14,374 nt of DNA from JBHEKP01 sp041859375 (lineage in GTDB: Bacteria > Hydrogenedentota > Hydrogenedentia > Hydrogenedentales > CAITNO01), in the NCBI GenBank assembly GCA_041859375.1, contig JBHEKP010000224.1, forward strand, positions 1 through 14,374, in the 5' to 3' direction. How positions within the stretch are numbered: the stretch's first letter is position 1; each line of letters opens with the position of its first letter. The position numbers were made by a program, and so were the translations under genes. A model generated the notes under the pieces. The model saw nothing but the letters and a program-made list of their open reading frames with translations. It did no database searches and was not told the origin of the DNA. Positions 7,707 through 13,541 of the stretch are shown piece by piece.

Positions 7707-7733
7707 GAAAGTCTCTCTTTGGTGCCGCCATAG
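7680..7733 (+). CDS. 17-codon leader-like ORF (doubtful)
   Basis: ATG at 7680 has GGAGGG (7669-7674) exactly 5 nt upstream, then reads MVEDSVLDSESLSLVPP and stops at TAG 7731-7733. The ribosome-binding site is stronger than that of many real genes here. It could be a leader peptide, the surviving start of a gene interrupted by island insertion, or chance. There is no homology I recognise and no attenuator structure visible. Confidence 0.2.
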   Translation: MVEDSVLDSESLSLVPP

Positions 7734-7785
7734 GGCTTTACCAGCGTAGGTGGCAAAGACGTTCCTGTTGATGCCCGAATCAAGT

Positions 7786-7814
7786 TTGTTCTGCCGCTTC
7801 CAAAGGCATAAAAT
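7786..7814 (+). promoter_or_regulatory. Possible promoter of the restriction-modification operon
   Basis: TTGTTC (7786-7791) is separated by exactly 17 nt from TAAAAT (7809-7814), a 5/6 match to the -10 consensus. Transcription would begin near 7821, leaving a leader of about 37 nt before the endonuclease ATG at 7858. The -35 matches only in its first three bases. No C-box-like repeat or controller-protein gene is seen. Confidence 0.4.
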
Positions 7815-7857
7815 GGCTGTTGTCTGTCGTTCACCAAGAGATAATAATGGAGACAAT

Positions 7858-8784
7858 ATGAGTATCACGATCAAACCCAATTTATCGAAAAGCAAGGCGG
7901 AACTTCTAGACTACTTCCGAAATCGCGGGGAGGAATCCATGGAAGAGGTAACCCGGCAGTATTCCGCCAGCGAAGCACAGTCACGCGCGGGATCTGTGAA
8001 CAAAGCAGTAACGGCCACGCGCGATGCCCTTATCGCAAACATTGTTCAACAGGCGCGACAGGAGAATTGGAGTACTGAAGAAAAGTTGAAGTGCATTCTG
8101 CTCACAACCTATACGAGCTATGTTTCAATGATCGATCTCCGAAATACCGTATGGGAATACGACTATATGTCGTTTTCGCGACGCGTTGGTGAATTGTGGG
8201 AGCCCTTCTGTAAACACTGCTTTGAGTATCCTATCAAGGACCTGAATCTCTTTGTTCCGCCTCTATTTTCAGAGGTCAAAAAGATGATGACGGACGAGAT
8301 CGAAGGCTTCATTGATGGACTGGACATCACACCAGATCAGAAGGCCGAATTGAAAAGGTACTACGGTAAGGTGTGGAAGCTGGTCACTTCTGGAGAAATC
8401 AAATTGGAGCTCGATTTGCACTTCATCCAAGAGGAGGTGCTCTATAACGTTGACTTTAAGAGCGGCTTTGGTTCGAATGAGAAAGGTAACACGAACCGCC
8501 TATTGCTTGTTGCGACGATATACGCAAATCTTGAGAAGGATTACCGATGCTTGTTGCTTGTGCGTTCACCGGAGGATCAGAATAATAACTACTTCCAGAC
8601 GCTGAAGAATTCCGGCATTTGGGCGGCGTATTGCGGGGGCGAGACATACGCGCAGATACAGCAGTTCACCGGCTTTGACTTGAAGTCGTGGATTGCCGAA
8701 AACGTGGACTGGGAAGCAGACCTGAGCAAAGCGACAGTCAGCCTCCTGAAGAAAAACGACCTTTCGAAATACTTGGTGTGGTAG
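7858..8784 (+). CDS. Putative Type II restriction endonuclease, PD-(D/E)XK fold
   Basis: 308 aa from ATG 7858, chosen because GGAG (7849-7852) lies 5 nt upstream; the in-frame GTG at 7750 has no ribosome-binding site. The N-terminal half is helical and charged. The candidate nuclease core is LELDLHF (183-189) followed by YNVDFKSGFGS (196-206): Asp186, then Asp199-x-Lys201, i.e. the D-x(12)-D-x-K arrangement of PD-(D/E)XK nucleases on adjacent beta-strands. A conserved-looking C-terminal segment (LLLVRSPEDQNNNYFQTLK) follows. Its partner, an adenine methyltransferase, starts 8 nt downstream, and length (308 aa) fits Type IIP enzymes. I do not recognise the exact REase family and cannot state the recognition site. 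Endonuclease-before-methylase order with no visible controller gene is notable. Low-GC composition sets it apart from neighbours. Confidence 0.72.
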   Translation: MSITIKPNLSKSKAELLDYFRNRGEESMEEVTRQYSASEAQSRAGSVNKAVTATRDALIANIVQQARQENWSTEEKLKCILLTTYTSYVSMIDLRNTVWEYDYMSFSRRVGELWEPFCKHCFEYPIKDLNLFVPPLFSEVKKMMTDEIEGFIDGLDITPDQKAELKRYYGKVWKLVTSGEIKLELDLHFIQEEVLYNVDFKSGFGSNEKGNTNRLLLVATIYANLEKDYRCLLLVRSPEDQNNNYFQTLKNSGIWAAYCGGETYAQIQQFTGFDLKSWIAENVDWEADLSKATVSLLKKNDLSKYLVW

Positions 8785-8792
8785 AAGTTAAA

Positions 8793-10349
8793 ATGAAGTC
8801 AGCCTTCCAAGCGTACTACACGAAGTCGCGACCGATACTGGACTACATGGTATCTCGGCTGCGACCAAAACCACACTGCCGCGTGTTGGAACCGTGCGCA
8901 GGCGATGGAGTGCTGGTAGATGCCGTTCTGTCCGTCCAAAGCGATATTGACGTTGACGCATACGAGTTCAATCCTGCCGCTGTGAAGGGACTACTGGCTA
9001 AGTACGGGGACAAATGCCGTGTTCACGTTACGCAATCGGATACGCTCCTCGATCTGAATCTCATCCTGAAGATGAATATGGGAGGGTACTACGATTTTGC
9101 TATCGCAAACCCGCCCTATGGCGCATGGCAGGAGTATGACAAGAGAAAGGGGTTGAAGACTTTTTACCCCGGACTCTATGTTCGAGAGACCTACACGCTC
9201 TTCCTGTATCAATCCCTGCACCTACTACGGCCAGGCGGTCGCCTTGTGTTCATCATTCCTGACACATACCTTAACCTTCACATGCATACGGCGCTAAGGC
9301 ACAGTCTCCTTACCGAGTCGTGTATTGAAAGCATTGCACTCTTCCCATCATCCTTCTTCCCTGGAGTTAACTTCGGGTATTCAAACCTTTCTATAATCAC
9401 ACTACATCGGGCGAATGCCGACGAAGACGTTAAGGAAAACGAGATTGAAGTCTCGTGGGGATACGAGAAGGTTAACCAACTCGTATCAGGTTCGTCCCAC
9501 ATTCACCAGATGGCCATTCGGCAGGGCGATATGCTTGATGCGATTGACCACGCTTTCTTTCTGAGTCCAAACAGGGAGTTGACCTCACTCGTTTCGAGTA
9601 CTGACACCCGCGTCGGACATATTGCTGATTGCGTGACCGGAATCTATTCAGGCAACGACAAGATTTTCCTTCGTGTCCTGTCGAACGAGATTCGCAATGG
9701 GGCAAAGTATCAGGAGATCACCCCAGATAGCATTTATCGAGGAGGCACCCCTTCTCTAAAGGGTCTCCCCGGAAAAGAGTGTTTCATTCCCATAGTGAAG
9801 GGAGGCGGTGTTCGTTTCATCAAGCCCGATCTTTGGTTCTTGGACTGGAGTGTCGAAGCGGTCCGGCACTATATGTCAGACAAGAAAGCAAGGTTCCAGA
9901 ATCCTACCTTCTATTTTCGAAAGGGTATCGCGATACCGATGGTATCGTCAACAAACGTCACCGCGTCTCTGATGGAGAATCGACTCTTTGACCAGTCAAT
10001 CGTTGGGGTGTTTCCCAAAGAGGAAAAGTATCTGTACTATCTGCTTGGCTTCTTTAACTCATCCATCTGTACCTCACTCTTGCGCATGATTAACCCATCT
10101 GCTAACAATTCGGCTAACTATGTCAAGAAGTTACCATTTGTCGCGCCCACTGATCGCCAGCTGGCACATGTTGATGGGCTGGTATTCCGAGTTCTTGCGG
10201 ATGCCAGAAAAAGTGGAGGGTGCAAAGAAAGCGACATCAAGGAGCTTAATGAGACATTTGAGCACATCTACTTGAAGAGGAAGTTAGACGGCGAATCAGA
10301 GGGTACAATGGAGGAAAGAGCGAGGCAATTGCAGACTGATAGAGCATGA
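8793..10349 (+). CDS. Type II DNA N6-adenine methyltransferase (TaqI/Eco57I-like, gamma-class order)
   Basis: 518 aa. Transfers a methyl group from SAM to adenine in the site cut by the upstream endonuclease, protecting host DNA. SAM-binding motif I is VLEPCAGDGVLVDAV (31-45); the acidic motif II area is AYEFN (56-60); catalytic motif IV is IANPPYG (104-110) with N106-P-P-Y109. The C-terminal half looks like a TaqI-type specificity domain: VGHIADCVTGIYSGND, FDQSIVGVFPKEEKYLYYLLGFFNSS and NPSANNSANYVKKLPF. Motif I before IV before a C-terminal recognition domain is the gamma arrangement. The ATG at 8793 follows the endonuclease stop by 8 nt with only a weak TAGAAG ribosome-binding sequence, so translation is probably coupled. 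Its TGA (10347-10349) overlaps an ATG (10346) of a following, broken frame. Appears intact. Confidence 0.88.
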   Translation: MKSAFQAYYTKSRPILDYMVSRLRPKPHCRVLEPCAGDGVLVDAVLSVQSDIDVDAYEFNPAAVKGLLAKYGDKCRVHVTQSDTLLDLNLILKMNMGGYYDFAIANPPYGAWQEYDKRKGLKTFYPGLYVRETYTLFLYQSLHLLRPGGRLVFIIPDTYLNLHMHTALRHSLLTESCIESIALFPSSFFPGVNFGYSNLSIITLHRANADEDVKENEIEVSWGYEKVNQLVSGSSHIHQMAIRQGDMLDAIDHAFFLSPNRELTSLVSSTDTRVGHIADCVTGIYSGNDKIFLRVLSNEIRNGAKYQEITPDSIYRGGTPSLKGLPGKECFIPIVKGGGVRFIKPDLWFLDWSVEAVRHYMSDKKARFQNPTFYFRKGIAIPMVSSTNVTASLMENRLFDQSIVGVFPKEEKYLYYLLGFFNSSICTSLLRMINPSANNSANYVKKLPFVAPTDRQLAHVDGLVFRVLADARKSGGCKESDIKELNETFEHIYLKRKLDGESEGTMEERARQLQTDRA

Positions 10350-10398
10350 ATGAAGAGGCACCATGTTAGGCCAGTTTTGAGGAGGAGGAATTCCGGGC

Positions 10399-10443
10399 CA
10401 TCACTGACGACATCAGGAAGATCACAGACATCACTGACAACAT
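10399..10443 (+). repeat. Imperfect 15-bp direct repeat with 30-bp period
   Basis: CATCACTGACGACAT (10399-10413) recurs as CATCACTGACAACAT (10429-10443), one mismatch. The 30-bp period equals ten codons in the broken third frame, giving ITDDI and ITDNM, consistent with a small in-frame duplication in a helical segment. Confidence 0.5.
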
Positions 10444-10638
10444 GATGGCCGGGACGAGATCGCCAGATGAAATAATCAGAGATTCCCTTGTCTGGACCGG
10501 ATCGGCGGTGTGGATAACTGCGTACGCGGGGCCAATAGATTTTCCGCATGAAAACCCTACTAGATGCGAAATCGACTCAGAACACGAATGCCGTGTTCGT
10601 AAGTCGTTGTATCGCAACAACTGGTCGCCGAAGGGGGT

Positions 10639-10726
10639 GGGCACGTTGAAACAGAGAAAAGGCGCGAGAAGAGAGAGGGATTGGGTTTCGTGCGGGCGAA
10701 GATGTGTGATCGGGGGCACGTTGAAA
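10639..10726. repeat. Pair of 13-bp direct repeats GGGCACGTTGAAA, 75 bp apart
   Basis: Exact copies sit at 10639-10651 and 10714-10726 in the non-coding stretch downstream of tRNA-Val. Each is followed by a purine-rich, GC-containing tail. There is no obvious function; they could be traces of recombination at the island edge. Confidence 0.45.
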
Positions 10727-10851
10727 ACGGCGCGGTTTCAAGGAGGACACATCGCAAAAAGCTCGAAAATAAACGGCGATGTGCGATCCATTGTGATGGA
10801 CGCGCACACCGCCGAGATTCCGCGGATAGAGAATTTCGAGTGAAAGTAGAA

Positions 10852-10928
10852 TGGTGGGCGGTACAGGACTCGAACCTGTGACATTCTGCGTGTAAGGCAG
10901 ACGCTCTAACCAACTGAGCCAACCGCCC
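10852..10928 (-). tRNA. tRNA-Val (anticodon TAC), CCA encoded
   Basis: On the minus strand the gene folds into a full cloverleaf. The 7-bp acceptor stem is GGGCGGT (10922-10928) with ACCGCCC (10856-10862), discriminator A at 10855 and genome-encoded CCA at 10852-10854. The D-loop is TCAGTTGGTTAGA, the anticodon stem TCTGC/GCAGA closes the loop CTTACAC, giving anticodon TAC for valine GTA/GTG codons, and the T-loop is GTTCGAGTC. Length is 77 nt including CCA. Its 3' end faces the low-GC restriction-modification island. Confidence 0.96.
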
Positions 10929-10944
10929 GGAAGGGGCAGGCGGC

Positions 10945-10950
10945 AGTATA
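10945..10950 (-). promoter_or_regulatory. Probable -10 element of the tRNA-Val promoter
   Basis: TATACT on the minus strand (5/6 match to TATAAT) is in a locally A/T-rich patch 17 nt upstream of the tRNA 5' end, giving a predicted start near 10938. No good -35 hexamer is found at the right spacing (TTCGCT is the best at 17 nt). Confidence 0.45.
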
Positions 10951-11029
10951 CCATTTGCGCCCGCATGAGCGAAAATCCACGGAGGCCGCCGGGAAGTTGC
11001 CGCGACGGATTGGATCAGGGTCCGGACAT

Positions 11030-11057
11030 GGGGTGGGGTGGGGCGGACGGTGTGGGG
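11030..11057 (+). other. Putative G-quadruplex motif downstream of the tandem hydrolase genes
   Basis: Four GGGG tracts on the plus strand at 11030-11033, 11035-11038, 11040-11043 and 11054-11057 have loops of 1, 1 and 10 nt. It lies between tRNA-Val and the stop codon of the minus-strand hydrolase, so the mRNA would carry the C-rich strand. A 7-bp inverted repeat (GGCGGAC 11042-11048, GTCCGCC 11068-11074) overlaps it and the hydrolase stop codon, and could help transcript termination. Confidence 0.4.
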
Positions 11058-11064
11058 TGTTTTG

Positions 11065-12009
11065 TCAGTCCGCCAGCCCTGCGAACAGCCATTCGGCGGC
11101 GGCGGCGAGTTCCTTTTCGTTGTCCGGCCAGGGATGGCCGCCGCCCTCGCGGAGGATGACCTCGGCAAGGCCGCCGGCGCGCCGGAGCGCATCCGCCAGC
11201 CTGTGCGTCTGCGCCACCGGCACCAGCGGGTCCGCCGTGCCGTGGACCAGCAGGAAGGGCGGCGGCGCGGCGCCGTGGTGGGCCGCGGCGAAATGCGCGG
11301 CGCGGTAAACCGGCGAAAGCTCGCGCAGCCGGTCCGTGATCTCCCCGTCGTTCCTGCCCGCCGTGCCGCCCCGGAAGAGCAGCGCCCCCGGATCCACCCC
11401 CTCCAGCCGCAGCGAGTCAAAACGGACCCCGCCGAAGTCGATCAGGTCGGTGGGCGGAAAGAAGAGGGCCGCCGCCCGCACCGACGCGTCCTGGCGACGC
11501 CAGCCGTCGCGGCTGTCGGGCCGCCCCTTTTGCGGGGAGAGCGCCGCCAGCGCCGCCAGATGCCCCCCCGCCGACGCGCCCGTGACGCCAAGCCGGGCGG
11601 GCTCAACGCCGTAGTGCGCGGAGTGCTGTTTGATATGGCGCAGCGCCGCGTGCACGTGGAGCACCATGTCCGCGCCGGTGAACAGCGCCGACGAGCCGGG
11701 GGACACGGCGAAGACGGTGAAGCCCCGCGCGCACAGCGCGTCCGCCAGTCCGAAGCCGAGGTGCTCGTTCATCACCACCCGGTCCGAGTGCCAGCCGCTG
11801 CTGACCACGTCCACCACGCCAAGGCCGTTGCCGCCGGAGGCGGGGCGGAGCACGTCCATGATCAGCCCCGTGCCCAGCGCCTCCGCGTAGACCATGTTGC
11901 ACAGCCGGTCCTGTCCGCCCGCGGTCTTCGGGCGCACCCGCAGCAGCGCGCCGGGGCGGTGGAGCAGTTCCACGGGGTGGTGGGGGTTTTCGGGGGCGGG
12001 CGGGCGCAT
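11065..12009 (-). CDS. Alpha/beta-hydrolase (BD-FAE / esterase-lipase type), cytoplasmic paralogue
   Basis: 314 aa, likely a carboxylic-ester hydrolase of the alpha/beta fold; substrate unknown. The nucleophile elbow is GASAGGH with Ser146, the acid is Asp260 in HGTADPLVP, and the base is His292 in GGGHPW. The oxyanion-hole region reads VVSSGWHS (68-75) instead of the common HGGG. The ATG at 12009 lies 2 nt after the upstream paralogue's stop, with GGAG 5 nt before it (inside that gene's last codons), so translation is coupled. It has no signal peptide, whereas its paralogue does. The two align throughout (FTVFAV.PGS, VEPARLGVTGASAGGHLA, LFFPPTDL), so they arose by tandem duplication. The first ~35 residues are Pro/Arg-rich and poorly matched to the paralogue; a start further in is possible but lacks a ribosome-binding site. 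Confidence 0.82.
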   Translation of the reverse strand: MRPPAPENPHHPVELLHRPGALLRVRPKTAGGQDRLCNMVYAEALGTGLIMDVLRPASGGNGLGVVDVVSSGWHSDRVVMNEHLGFGLADALCARGFTVFAVSPGSSALFTGADMVLHVHAALRHIKQHSAHYGVEPARLGVTGASAGGHLAALAALSPQKGRPDSRDGWRRQDASVRAAALFFPPTDLIDFGGVRFDSLRLEGVDPGALLFRGGTAGRNDGEITDRLRELSPVYRAAHFAAAHHGAAPPPFLLVHGTADPLVPVAQTHRLADALRRAGGLAEVILREGGGHPWPDNEKELAAAAEWLFAGLAD

Positions 12010-12011
12010 GG

Positions 12012-12950
12012 CTACTCCGACAGCCTCCGGTCGAACCAGTCGGTGATCATGACGATCTCCATGGGGATGGTGAGCCAGAAATGGCCGCCGTTTTTCTTCA
12101 CGAACACCTCCGCGCTGTTGCCCTGTCCCTTGAGCATCTTTTCCATTTTCTGCGACTGCTGCAGGGGCACTATGGGGTCGGTGTCGCCGTGGACCATGAG
12201 CACCGGCGGCATGCCCGGTTTCACATGCCGCGCCGGGGAGAGGCGCGCCGCCGCCTCGTCCATCTGCTCCCGCGTCTTGCCCTCAAGGCCGTCGTTGAAC
12301 AGCAGGGTCGGCGCCTTTTCATACAACGCCCTGGGATCCCCGCCGTCGCCCCATTCCAGGAAGTCCGTCGGCGGGAACAGCACCGCCACCGCCTTCACCG
12401 CCGTGCCGTGGCGCATCACCGGATCGGCCGCGGCGGGGTCGCCCTCCTTCGCCGTCACCATGGACATCAGCGCCAGATGGCCGCCCGCCGACGCGCCGGT
12501 CATGCCCAGCCGTTCCGGGTCCACGCCGTGTTCGGCGGCGTGCTCCTTCACCCAGCGGACGCCGCGCTGCACATTCTCCACCAGTTCCAGGCCGTTGAAG
12601 TCGGGCAGCGATCCGGGGCGCACGGCGAAGACCGTGTAGCCCCGCGAGCAGAACACGTCGAAAAGCCCCGCCTTCTCGTGCTCCTCCTGGCGCGCGCGGC
12701 TGCCGTTCCAGCCGCCGCTGATCACGTCAATGATTGCGCGGCCCTTCCCCTGGTCGCCCGGCTTGAAGACGGCGTTCAGGTTTTTGCCGTTCGGCGTGTA
12801 CACGTCCAGCAGCAGCGCCTGGCCCTTGGCCTCGCCGTACTGCACATCCTGACGCACGTCCCACGGGCGGGGCGGCTGCGCGGGGGCGAGCCCCGCAACC
12901 AGCAGCAACGGGGCGATCACGCATGACATGACAACATGTTTTACGGGCAT
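12012..12950 (-). CDS. Secreted alpha/beta-hydrolase (BD-FAE / esterase-lipase type)
   Basis: 312 aa. Residues 1-24 are a signal peptide (MPVKHVV start, hydrophobic core, likely cleavage after APA), so a periplasmic or outer location is expected. The predicted catalytic triad is Ser154 in GASAGGH, Asp258 in HGDTDPIVP and His290 in GGHFW. The oxyanion region is VISGGWNGS (76-84). Such enzymes in this type of bacterium commonly sit in polysaccharide-utilisation contexts and remove acyl groups from glycans, but no substrate can be assigned here. The ATG at 12950 has AAGGA about 10 nt upstream. It begins only 17 nt after the brnA stop, so read-through from the toxin-antitoxin promoter is possible. 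The downstream gene (stop to start 2 nt) is its paralogue, lacking the signal peptide. Confidence 0.85.
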   Translation of the reverse strand: MPVKHVVMSCVIAPLLLVAGLAPAQPPRPWDVRQDVQYGEAKGQALLLDVYTPNGKNLNAVFKPGDQGKGRAIIDVISGGWNGSRARQEEHEKAGLFDVFCSRGYTVFAVRPGSLPDFNGLELVENVQRGVRWVKEHAAEHGVDPERLGMTGASAGGHLALMSMVTAKEGDPAAADPVMRHGTAVKAVAVLFPPTDFLEWGDGGDPRALYEKAPTLLFNDGLEGKTREQMDEAAARLSPARHVKPGMPPVLMVHGDTDPIVPLQQSQKMEKMLKGQGNSAEVFVKKNGGHFWLTIPMEIVMITDWFDRRLSE

Positions 12951-12967
12951 GGGTGCTGTGTCCTTTT

Positions 12968-13195
12968 TCAGGAACCGCCGCGGCTCCAGGTCATTTTCAG
13001 CTTTTTGCGGTTGACCGCGCAGTCGCGCAGGTACAGGTTGATCAGGTTCTGGTAGGGCACGCCCGTCTCGCCGGACAGCGCCTTGAAATAGTCAACCGTC
13101 GCCGTGTCCAGCCGGATGGTGACCGGCTGCTTCAGCCGTTTCGCATAGGGGTTCTTCTCCCCCTGCATCCCGCCAAAATCGTAATGTTCTCTCAT
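12968..13195 (-). CDS. brnA: BrnA family antitoxin
   Basis: 75 aa from ATG 13195 (MREHYDFGGMQGEKNPYAKR), stop at 12968. BrnA proteins bind and neutralise the BrnT ribonuclease toxin and repress their own promoter through a ribbon-helix-helix DNA-binding region. Here PVTIRLDTATVDYFKALS (24-41) is the beta-strand and first helix, and GVPYQNLINLYLRDCAVN (45-62) the second helix. It lies 5 nt after the brnT stop; no strong Shine-Dalgarno is visible, fitting translational coupling. A longer reading in the same frame (start at 13291) runs across brnT and is not credible. The toxin-first order is the normal one for brnTA. The likely DNA target is the palindrome at 13485-13501. Confidence 0.85.
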   Translation of the reverse strand: MREHYDFGGMQGEKNPYAKRLKQPVTIRLDTATVDYFKALSGETGVPYQNLINLYLRDCAVNRKKLKMTWSRGGS

Positions 13196-13200
13196 GGCTT

Positions 13201-13485
13201 TCAAGCCCCGTAATGTTTGGCCTCTTCCTTGTTTGCCTTGCGGGCGGAAATTATCCGGATTACGTCCTCTTCGGTGCGGAAACAGTGGCAAACAACGAGA
13301 ATTCTGAGGTTCCAGCTCATGCCCAGCATGATAAAACGGTCTTCCCCGGATGAATGATCGGGATCAAAAAAACGCAGGGCGTTTTCGTCAAAGAAAACGG
13401 TTTTGGCTTCTTCAAACGCGACCCCGTGTTTTTGGAGGTTCGTCCGGTTTTTTGCCTCATCCCGTTCAAACCGCAACTCATTCAT
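13201..13485 (-). CDS. brnT: BrnT family ribonuclease toxin
   Basis: 94 aa. BrnT toxins have a RelE-like fold and inhibit growth by cutting RNA. Family hallmarks are present: FERDEAKNRTNLQKHGVAFEEA (6-27), VFFDENALRFFDPDH (30-44), the GEDRF strand (47-51), and the C-terminal IRIISARKANKEEAKHY (76-92). I chose the ATG at 13485 (MNELRFE). An in-frame ATG at 13500 would add MYTVH, but it sits inside the promoter, upstream of the predicted start of transcription. With start at 13485 the mRNA would be leaderless. brnA follows after 5 nt. The key basic and acidic residues are all retained, so an active toxin is likely. Confidence 0.88.
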   Translation of the reverse strand: MNELRFERDEAKNRTNLQKHGVAFEEAKTVFFDENALRFFDPDHSSGEDRFIMLGMSWNLRILVVCHCFRTEEDVIRIISARKANKEEAKHYGA

Positions 13486-13501
13486 ATGTACAGTGTACAT
13501 A
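13485..13501. promoter_or_regulatory. 17-bp palindromic operator at the brnTA start
   Basis: TATGTACAGTGTACATA is a perfect inverted repeat around a central base. It covers the -10 element, the predicted transcription start and the first base of the brnT start codon. This fits a site for autorepression by the BrnA-BrnT complex, whose ribbon-helix-helix antitoxin binds palindromes in its own promoter. The binding assignment is inference. Confidence 0.7.
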
Positions 13502-13520
13502 ATGCATGCTGGGCTGTCAA
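13492..13520 (-). promoter_or_regulatory. Sigma-70 promoter of brnTA
   Basis: On the minus strand a perfect consensus -35 TTGACA (13520-13515) is followed after exactly 17 nt by TACACT (13497-13492), a 4/6 -10. Transcription is predicted about 7 nt further, at or next to the A of the brnT ATG (13485). The whole promoter fits in the 56-nt gap between the YkgJ-like gene's stop and brnT. Confidence 0.7.
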
Positions 13521-13541
13521 ACGGGACGGCTGTTTTGGCGT

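Larger units (their letters stand above)
7636..7857. other. Intergenic transition from GC-rich host DNA to the low-GC island
   Basis: This 222-nt stretch lies between the alpha-galactosidase stop and the restriction endonuclease start. Base composition drops from about 7650 onward. It contains a 17-codon ORF with an excellent ribosome-binding site (7680-7733), a possible tRNA-3'-end-like repeat (7680-7706) and a plausible promoter (7786-7814). No longer coding sequence is supported; an upstream GTG extension of the endonuclease frame from 7750 lacks a ribosome-binding site and looks non-coding. Confidence 0.6.
10346..10843 (+). pseudogene. Decayed third frame of the restriction-modification operon (possible pseudogene)
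   Basis: An ATG at 10346 overlaps the methyltransferase stop as ATGA, the usual sign of coupled translation, but reads only MNEEAPC before TAG at 10367-10369. The same frame then stays open to TGA 10841-10843. The early part looks protein-like: FEEEEFRAITDDIRKITDI, then SPDEIIRDSLVWTG and AYAGPIDFPHENP. The later part (after about 10600) is Arg/Gly-rich and looks like non-coding translation. An internal ATG at 10442 has no ribosome-binding site. I read this as either a gene lost to a nonsense mutation plus decay, or chance openness. No domain is recognised. If it is not coding, 10350-10851 is a roughly 500-nt stretch with no other gene except short repeats. Confidence 0.3.
7680..10851. mobile_element. 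Candidate horizontally acquired restriction-modification island abutting tRNA-Val
   Basis: The block differs sharply in base composition from both flanks (sampled lines 42-47% G+C versus about 70%). It contains a complete Type II restriction-modification pair plus a decayed frame, and ends exactly at the encoded CCA end of tRNA-Val(TAC). tRNA 3' ends are classical integration sites, and here the tRNA's 3' end points into the block. No integrase, transposase or terminal inverted repeat is visible, so transfer is inferred and the boundaries are approximate. A weak direct repeat of the tRNA 3' end at 7680-7706 would mark the distal edge if genuine. Confidence 0.4.

Noticed and set aside
7750..7857. 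N-terminal extension of the restriction endonuclease from the GTG at 7750
   Set aside because: No ribosome-binding site, and it would overlap the probable promoter; the ATG at 7858 has GGAG at 5-nt spacing.
10577..10966. A minus-strand frame reading through the tRNA (WLSWLERLPYTQNVTGSSPV)
   Set aside because: This peptide is the well-known conceptual translation of a tRNA gene, not a protein.
11038..12639. A 533-codon plus-strand frame opposite both hydrolases
   Set aside because: Arg/Gln/His-rich shadow; the minus-strand paralogues have complete catalytic triads and coupled starts.
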